Positions 57,901-64,000 of a stretch of DNA of 64,000 nt are shown here, one piece after another. The notes below the pieces were generated by a model. The model was given only the letters and a program-made list of their open reading frames with translations. It was not told the DNA's origin and searched no databases. Source of the DNA: Patagioenas fasciata. Lineage: Eukaryota; Chordata; Aves; Columbiformes; Columbidae. The translations under genes were made by a program, and so were the position numbers. Where the stretch lies: assembly GCF_037038585.1 (NCBI RefSeq), contig NC_092523.1, forward strand, positions 30,261,501 to 30,325,500. Direction: 5' to 3'. The number at the start of each line of letters is the position of its first letter. Position 1 is the first letter of the stretch.

Positions 57901-60900
57901 AACAAATGACTATTCTTGTCATTATTAGGATTACTTCACTATATGTCTCTCCCATGACAAATTTGGAGTAAGTCACGACGCTGCCAAGATACATTCCTAA
58001 GGAAGGGCTTTTAAAATAATGTTTTCTTAAAGCCAAGATCTTAAGTTGATACATACTTGGGCACTTATGTTGGCTTATTTTGAACATTTACTGCTGTGTA
58101 TTTGGAATTCTAAAATGTACAGACATCAATTCAAAAGATAACGTTTTAAAGCATACGCCTCAGGCTGGTGTGGAGTATTTCAGAGAAGTGCAAACCTGAA
58201 AGTTCTCAATTATTCACTGGCTTAGCCCAAGGCCTACTCAGGCTGCAGACACAAACTCCTGACTGTGTATCCAGGATCACAAATCTGCGTGACAGAGACG
58301 GCAGCAACTTTGCAAGTTGTTGGAGAGTAAACACAGGCCACACTGAAAATTTTCCCTAGCTTTGACATTTCCCATTGCCCTTTTATACTATTCAAGACAC
58401 ACATGAGAGTAAGGATTAGGAGACAAATTACAAATCTTTCCTCATGAGCCAGAGAGCAGGATAAATAGTGATAGTGACACGGTGCCAAAAGAAAACACAG
58501 CTTATATCGGTCTGAGTGGGTAAAAGGAAAAGCTGTGACAGACAGCATTGCTTTGTGGCCTTGTAAGCAACGCTTCAAACACAACAGAGGTTAAGCATAT
58601 TTGCTGGCAACTGTCTATAGCTTCACCAAACAATGTGGATGGAGCCACTTTGTTTTATCCATGCCAGAAACTCTCGATGGTTTGTTCTGTTTGGCTCAGT
58701 CTTGCTCTCCTCATGCCCCTCCCTCCAAGAGGTCTGAACGGTGGCTTAGAAAAAAAAGCCAGGCTCCCTACCCACATTCTTGGCTCGCAAAGAAAAAAAA
58801 AAAAGGCACATTATGCTGGTCACATCGTAAAGATCGTCTGATGCAAACAAGGCCTTATTGATTTGGGGGCTAATTTTTAATAAAATGGCTCTAGATTATG
58901 CTTTATTGCTCAATGTTTAGGGGCAATATTCTTGAATGGACTGAGAACAGGCTGGGGAGCCAGAAACTGCTGTCATTGATCTGCACTGTGGCCTTCAGCT
59001 TTTAATCTCTGTACAGCAGTGTCCTCACCTGGAAACAAGAATTGGAAAGACAACTTGCATCATCTGCCTGTCCATCTGTCTGTCCCAGGGCAGAGAGGTG
59101 GAGTCCTCCCTCATAGAGCAGAGGGCCAATGGCCGAGGAGTGGAGCTCTCCTCCCCACTGAGAGGAGCCCAGGGCCACCTCTGTCACCCTGCTGTCTGAT
59201 GTAAACCCCTCACAAACCACAGCAGGGGGGATGCTCTGAGGACAGGCATTTAGTACTTTGTCTTTATCATGCAGGCAGGCAGCCTGGCAGATCGGTTGTC
59301 CAGGCACAGCACCCTGATGCAATGTCAAGACCCTTGCCATTTTTGGGGCTAATTCAGTGACTCTTGGCATCAGTCACTTGGGAGTCTTTCAATAATTTCA
59401 GTATGTTTTGAAGCACCCCTTATGAAAGTCACTATCTTGCCTGTTCTGCTGCATAGAGGTTCACCAGTTACTACGTATCTTACAACCACAAACAGCGAAC
59501 CATTTTACAAATTCTGATCCAGATTTAAGTAACTTAACAGTTTGCACATTTAATCCATAAACTTATATTATGCAGCTGTTACTTTATTTTAATATATAAG
59601 TGCATATACTCTGCTCTTACGCTCACTACTGCAGAGAAGAGGCAGCTTTTTAACGTGTTAAGAGATTAAATCTTTAACAACAGTTGTCATAAATGGCATT
59701 CTGAAGTTGGTGATTCTCAAGATATAACTCAATACCTGTTTAGTCAATAAGAATTCTGTACATTGTTTTTTCACAGAAATCCTTGAAGATGAGAGGGACT
59801 TTGCCAACTCCATCCCAGCAGCTCAGGAAGCCACACAAATAAAAAAGGAGACAATTGACATAGGTAGGTCAAGTCTGTGTCTTGATGATTACAACAGCAC
59901 ATTCTTCTTTACTTAGGAACTGCAGATTTCTAAGGTTCATATGTTATTCCCACACATTACATTCGTTCCACTTCTAAGTTATTCTAAAACCTGGGTTTTA
60001 TTTTATTTTGTAGTACAAAAATGCATAAATGCTTCTTTCTTCTTCCCCCAATTAATAGCTAGATCTTATTCTCCCAGACAACATACTCCTTATTATGCTA
60101 GATGTGATAAGTCTGCATTTGACTGTAACACAAATACTGTTCTTTTTCAAACACAGTTGCTAGAGAGGATAAACTGGAAAGCTAAATATAATAGCTTTCT
60201 CAGAAACACTGGACATTTTATGCCTTGTTTTTTGTCAAACTACCTCAGGACAGTACATTTAATTTCAGGCTATTAAATATCAAACAATCACCATCAATAT
60301 TCTGAATTATTTCACAAGTAAAACTGAAATCAGAGTGTCAGCAATATGCAGAAGTCGTATATTCAATGACAGGTATTCAGAAGACTTGTTTTATTAAAAA
60401 GGTTAAAATTTAACATTAGAATACAGGAGAGATATTAATCTTCTGAAATAAATGAGCTTAGAAATCATGGTTGGTCATGAAAAAAAAGCATCAGAGGAAA
60501 TAACGATGTCAAAATCTTTTGACCTGACATCCTAGATCAAAGTACACTTTACAATACTGCTGGTTACACGCAGAAGTTAATAGAAAGAATTTTTAAAAAT
60601 CTATTATAAGGATTCTATGAACAACAATTATTTGTCTTTTTACATTGAAAGTTTCTGCCATAAGAATATTTCTGTTGTATGCATCAATATTTCTGTGATC
60701 CAGGCAAGAGCTTCCTTCTCAGCAATTATGTTATCTGGAGTTTGGGTGTTGAGCCACCCTATCCAAAACAGTTTTTACAACTGTTTGCATAGGCTGATCT
60801 TGATTATGAAGACAACTATAAGGGATATGACACTGAGGATGACATTAGAGCAATGCCATCACAGGAATGACACTCAAACACAAGTTACATTGAGGATAAA

Positions 60901-63900
60901 ATGAAGCTGTGTCCCTGAAAGTTCAGAGACATAGTGAGGTCACACTAAAGTAAAGAGAAGTGTTCATACACAATGACGCAGAGTAAAATGTCATGTGAAC
61001 CAACTGACTGCCTTAAACACACGAATTCCTGTCCCTGTCGTGTACTATCCAATTGAGGACAGTAATCACACAAGTCAGCAGTACACAAGTGCCACTGCCA
61101 AAGGCAAAAGAGATTAGAGAACCAGCATGGTTGAAAGAATGAAAACATAAATGGAAGCCATGGGAGTTTTTGATAATAGATTAAAAAAAAAAAAATCACT
61201 GAAGAGCCCAGGAGTAGACCTACTGCTTCATTTTGGCCCAAAGTTTTATTTCCAATAGCTGCAGCTGTTAAAGGAAGATGCAAGAATTTTCTTAAACATT
61301 GTGGGGTAGCCTCTTTAGGAAAAAACACTTTTTTTCTATTACCCCAAGCAAATCACACATATGCTTATGAGAGTATAATTTCTTATTCTAAGTTTCCTGT
61401 GAGTATAAAATTTATTCATGCATATGGCAGCTTATGAAAAGAAGTATTTGCCAAATCACATAAGAGAAAACAAGTTATAAAGCAAATATGAATTTCAAGT
61501 ACTACTCTGTGCATATGTGAATAAGAACCATTACAGAAAGAACATCAAATGAACCACTGCTTATTTAACAGCAAACTCGTATTTCTAACAGAGTCTAAAC
61601 TATGCTCTCAGTTTTCAGAACATATAAGGAAGATTTACTTCTGCTCTTTACCAAAAACTGTATTGAAGGTAATTGGTCTGTGACATTCCCTACCAAAATG
61701 ATGAGAACTAATCTTTCACTCCCAACCCAAAAAGTAATTCCACACAAAAGTGAACTTTCAGCCTCAGGAGGAGCCCAAGCATGAGGAAGTGAGCACAGAG
61801 TCAGCAGAGCTGGGGTTTGGTGTCCATACATGATTTCAAGAGTTCTGAGGTCTCCTGAATTTTACTTCTGAAGGGAATAGTTTTAATGCTGTGACAGAGT
61901 GCAAAGCAATAGCCTCAGCTCTGCAGAGAAAAACAAACAAACAACACCTATGTAAACATGCAGGAAAATAATATAATGTTTCTAACCTGCTAGCAATGGA
62001 ATTTTGAAGAGAACTCAGATGCTGGTAGAATAAAAAATAGTTCTTCTGTCTTCCCTGTTTTTATCATCTAAGCCACATGAAATAGTTTTGGATAAAGCTA
62101 TCCCTACATATAGAAAGCGCAATTTAAGCTAAGGCTAAAGATTTCCACAAAAGCATTAATGAATTGTTTGTTTTCCAGTTAGCCTTCTGCTTATGTCATC
62201 TCCATCACAAAAGCTCTGTATCACCCCAAAGGCTCTCTCCTAAAGGAAGGCAGAAGTATGTAAACTTCTCTACAAAACCGAGCATCCCTTCCTGCCCTTC
62301 CTCCTGGAATCATCTAAAGGCACACCTCAGAGCCCAGCTTTGAAACCCACCATTGTAGCTTACTGAAGGGGACTCTAAATCACCTTTTTTTTTTGTGGTA
62401 ATAAGAAGTCCTGAATAGAGCAAAACAAGTAGGAACAAGACACAAAGGTCTCTTTTTAGTTTCCTTCTGCTGTACCAGGGAAACTCACCAAGATGTGAGA
62501 AAAGCCCCGTCAGCAGTAGGAAGTGCAGCTTATGCAAAGTCACACACCACACGCAAGTCTGCTGACCGTGCCAGTGCCTCCCACTCCTCATTGCATCCAA
62601 AACACATGCAGAGCTTCCAAACTTGAGAGGGAGATTATGGTCTCCTAAGGCCCAAGTCCCTGCTTGTTCCATGACAGCAGCAGGGGAGCACTCACGGGCC
62701 CACGAAAGGAAAGGCTGTGGCCCGAGCCCTGTTAGACAGGGGTGAATCTGCAGACACGTGCCCTTACAAATGGCACCAAAGCCTCACCATGCCTGCCATA
62801 CACACATCACCTAGGAACAGAACTGGAAGCCACACCTGTGCTAATCTGTGTGTACAAACATGTTATGCAAATTGACGTGCGATACAAACCATTCATGTAT
62901 GCCTATGTGTTTAATCAAGTATTTGAAATTTGTGTTGGCATCCACAGATGCTTTTTTGGTGATGCAAGGGCAGAAAGAAAGATTTGGCTTATGAGAAATG
63001 CCAAGAATTTGATTTAGGGACTCATGAGGCAGAAGAGTTGTTATAACTAATGGGTTAGACTAATAGGTTACAACATTTTTAATTGAAGACAGGTGTTACT
63101 TGCAGAGGATGACAACAATATTAGCAATTTATTTGTCTATTTTATTTAAAACTGTATTTCCACAGATGATGATTCTATAAGCACTACCTCAGAAGACAGA
63201 TCTTGTACACCCATAGCAAAACGGATAATCGGGACAGGTGAGTATTAATTGCCATGCATTTATTCTGAAACAAAATCGCATTGTTATTTCAGTACCAAAG
63301 CTGAAGCAACCAGATCTCTACTGTAAACACAGCTCTACTTTTCTACTTCTGACTCCAGAAAAGCTTTATCACTAAACTTAAAAATTAGTTTCATAGCTCT
63401 ATTCTCTGTCATGAGCAAAACGTGCATTAATACTGTAGTTCAACTTTGCATTCTATATTTCTCTGATGAGCAGCATCTGCCTACTCTGAACATGGAAGTA
63501 CGTATTTTTCTTCTATTGAATCCACAGTAGCATTTTCAGTTGTATGATATTTTGCCTTGCCATTCTAATACGAAATCATGCCAGAAAGACATTTTCTTAT
63601 CACTGCTGATATATTGTTGCTTTTAAAGTTTAAGGTCTATTGCTTTCCTGCCTGTAGCACTGGGATACATCTGTCTTTAATTTGACAACAACAGCAACAA
63701 AATTGCACTGACAAAATGTGGAATTTTATATGCCTTGGAGAAACAAGAGATTTCACTTGCTATAATACATATTTTGCCTACTTAAGAGAAATATAATCAC
63801 GTATGGATATTAACATTGCAGAGTTAAAAGATTTTCCTAATGAGATTATTATAAATATTAATTTATCCTTCAGCTTGTTACCAAATCATTAGCTACAATT

Positions 63901-64000
63901 ACACTTCAACGTGTGTATATTCAGTAATACTCAGTTGTCGTTTCATTTATATTTTCAGACAATCACATTCCCTTGGAAGAAACACAAAATCACTTTAAAG
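45601..64000 (+). CDS. Unrecognised gene with two Myb/SANT-like domains (partial, continues past window)
   Basis: Ten exons join in frame from ATG 45601 to the window edge (about 440 codons seen). Exons 1 and 3 each encode a Myb/SANT-like (trihelix-type) DNA-binding domain of about 90 residues. The first has HWTEEEVKALLSVWSEKNI and RDWKQCRAKYKNLKYEY. The second has HWTVNEVRALIRIWSDKNI and RDWKQCRTKYKNLKHEYKSV. Such domains occur in ZSCAN20/ZSCAN29 and MSANTD proteins, usually nuclear DNA-binding factors. The exons between and after are short, acidic, Ser/Thr-rich and probably disordered. All internal exons are phase 1-1. A further domain (for example zinc fingers or a nuclease-like domain) may lie beyond the edge. 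I do not recognise a specific gene. Mammals have PAICS in this position. The ATG has a strong context (AACATGG). Confidence 0.8.
45989..50520 (+). other. Two-SANT gene intron 1
   Basis: 4.5 kb. An ATTCTATG-like doublet at 46564-46584 resembles a CR1 tail but has no CR1 body beside it. A GC-richer patch at 47.8-48.2 kb has no recognisable homology. Otherwise nothing. Confidence 0.55.
50521..50607 (+). CDS. Two-SANT gene, exon 2 (acidic linker)
   Basis: The acceptor is tttccttcccag and the donor is CTAG|GTATAG. It reads EISVSLEDDEDAPEDPLLLM, then SHVRPIQL. It is exactly 29 codons, phase 1 to 1. It is highly acidic. Confidence 0.8.
50608..53245 (+). other. Two-SANT gene intron 2
   Basis: 2.6 kb. 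No repeat or gene recognised. Confidence 0.55.
53246..53683 (+). CDS. Two-SANT gene, exon 3: second Myb/SANT-like domain
   Basis: The acceptor is gcatgatgcag and the donor is ATAG|GTAAGT. A 20-residue lead (NPTSAIEASKTPAFIPTVA) precedes GGKHWTVNEVRALIRIWSD, then VRNKRIFEQVAARLQKFGI, DRDWKQCRTKYKNLKHEY and SMKFFHELDAILRH. It aligns over the whole domain with exon 1 at well over half identity. It is 146 codons, phase 1 to 1. Confidence 0.88.
53753..53796. repeat. (TA)n microsatellite
   Basis: An almost uninterrupted TA dinucleotide run in the intron after the second SANT exon, with GC interruptions (ATGCAT) at its right edge. Confidence 0.9.
54729..54818 (+). CDS. Two-SANT gene, exon 4 (acidic linker)
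   Basis: With the acceptor at tttacacag it reads EMPGDTGEEDSVSNMSEDLQ, then VADTKKVSDS (30 codons, phase 1 to 1). A second acceptor 18 bp downstream (gagacacag, exon start 54747) is also in phase and would drop six residues. The donor is TCAG|GTAAAC. Confidence 0.7.
55572..55643 (+). CDS. Two-SANT gene, exon 5
   Basis: The acceptor is tattctgacag and the donor is ACAA|GTAAGT. It reads DDVPINTTPDNLAALHIMKE, then TAIT. It is 24 codons, phase 1 to 1. It resembles exon 9 in length, phase and N-terminal pattern. Confidence 0.7.
56415..56447 (+). CDS. Two-SANT gene, exon 6 (33-nt exon)
   Basis: The acceptor is ttgcttccag and the donor is ATAG|GTGGTA. It reads MKTTDSSNFII (11 codons, phase 1 to 1). 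It is supported only by splice sites and phase, so the call is tentative. Confidence 0.5.
57477..57499. repeat. (TTGG)n short tandem repeat
   Basis: Five to six TTGG units flanked by T-rich sequence. It lies in the intron just upstream of the candidate microexon. Confidence 0.85.
57634..57651 (+). CDS. Two-SANT gene, candidate 18-nt microexon
   Basis: The acceptor tttctatttcacag and the donor ACAG|GTAATT are both strong and bracket 18 nt that read GSLLRT in phase 1 to 1. It fits the phase pattern of the gene, but very short exons are easy to invent. Transcript evidence is required. Confidence 0.4.
57652..59776 (+). other. Two-SANT gene intron between microexon and exon 8
   Basis: 2.1 kb. 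There is a locally GC-richer part at 59.0-59.3 kb with frames open on both strands but no splice-supported or homologous coding sequence. Confidence 0.5.
59777..59863 (+). CDS. Two-SANT gene, exon 8 (acidic, SUMO-consensus motif)
   Basis: The acceptor is gttttttcacag and the donor is ATAG|GTAGGT. It reads EILEDERDFANSIPAAQEAT, then QIKKETIDI (29 codons, phase 1 to 1). IKKE matches the SUMOylation consensus (hydrophobic-Lys-x-Glu). Confidence 0.72.
59864..63165 (+). other. Two-SANT gene intron between exons 8 and 9
   Basis: 3.3 kb. Nothing recognised on either strand. Confidence 0.5.
63166..63237 (+). CDS. Two-SANT gene, exon 9
   Basis: The acceptor is tgtatttccacag and the donor is ACAG|GTGAGT. 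It reads DDDSISTTSEDRSCTPIAKR, then IIGT (24 codons, phase 1 to 1). Confidence 0.72.
63959..64000 (+). CDS. Two-SANT gene, exon 10 (truncated by window end)
   Basis: The acceptor is tatattttcag. It reads DNHIPLEETQNHFK and is open to the last base. It continues the phase-1 pattern. Confidence 0.6.

Noticed and set aside
59002-59370. 122-codon minus-strand frame
   Set aside because: Locally GC-rich intronic sequence; no domain and no splice support.
43324-64000. PPAT exon 1 and PAICS
   Set aside because: I scanned both strands for the conserved N-terminal peptide pattern around the catalytic Cys and for PAICS motifs and found no convincing match.

Overview
This window is vertebrate nuclear DNA. 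It has long AT-rich introns with GT-AG junctions, two CpG-rich promoter islands, and about 15% or less coding sequence. Three things point to a bird: decayed CR1 LINE fragments, avian-like PPAT and AASDH sequences, and the gene order CRACD - AASDH - PPAT. I cannot name the species. Every coding exon below was read by hand-translating across splice junctions and checking that codon phase carries over.

Layout. (1) 1-4614, + strand: the last three coding exons of CRACD (KIAA1211), ending in a well-conserved C-terminus. (2) 4615-8594: convergent 3'UTR territory between CRACD and AASDH, with poly(A) signals of both strands interdigitated. (3) 8595-26395, - strand: the complete AASDH coding region in 14 coding exons. 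They sum to 3378 nt, or 1125 codons plus stop, and encode an adenylation domain, a GGDSL carrier motif and a PQQ-type beta-propeller. The promoter lies in a CpG island at about 26.8-27.9 kb. (4) 30300-43323, - strand: PPAT, the first enzyme of de novo purine synthesis. Ten coding exons are present; the first, carrying the start and the catalytic Cys, is not visible. (5) 45.3 kb to the window end, + strand: an unrecognised gene with its own GC-rich promoter, two Myb/SANT-like DNA-binding domains and a chain of small acidic exons. It continues past the window edge.

Mobile and repeated DNA: CR1 fragments; a 1000-bp solo LTR (33658-34657) with 5-bp target duplications, containing an array of twelve short hairpins; a 91-bp palindromic hAT-type MITE with a perfect 8-bp target duplication (35240-35330); and a 139-bp unit repeated four times without visible differences (35897-36454) that carries the PPAT exon 7 splice acceptor.

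Most worth following up: the LTR hairpin array, where stems differ by matched changes in both arms; the two-SANT gene, whose internal exons are all phase 1-1 (a freely skippable cassette) and which sits where PAICS is expected, so it may be nested inside a very large PPAT intron 1; and the PPAT tandem repeat, which gives the intron four copies of the same 3' splice site.
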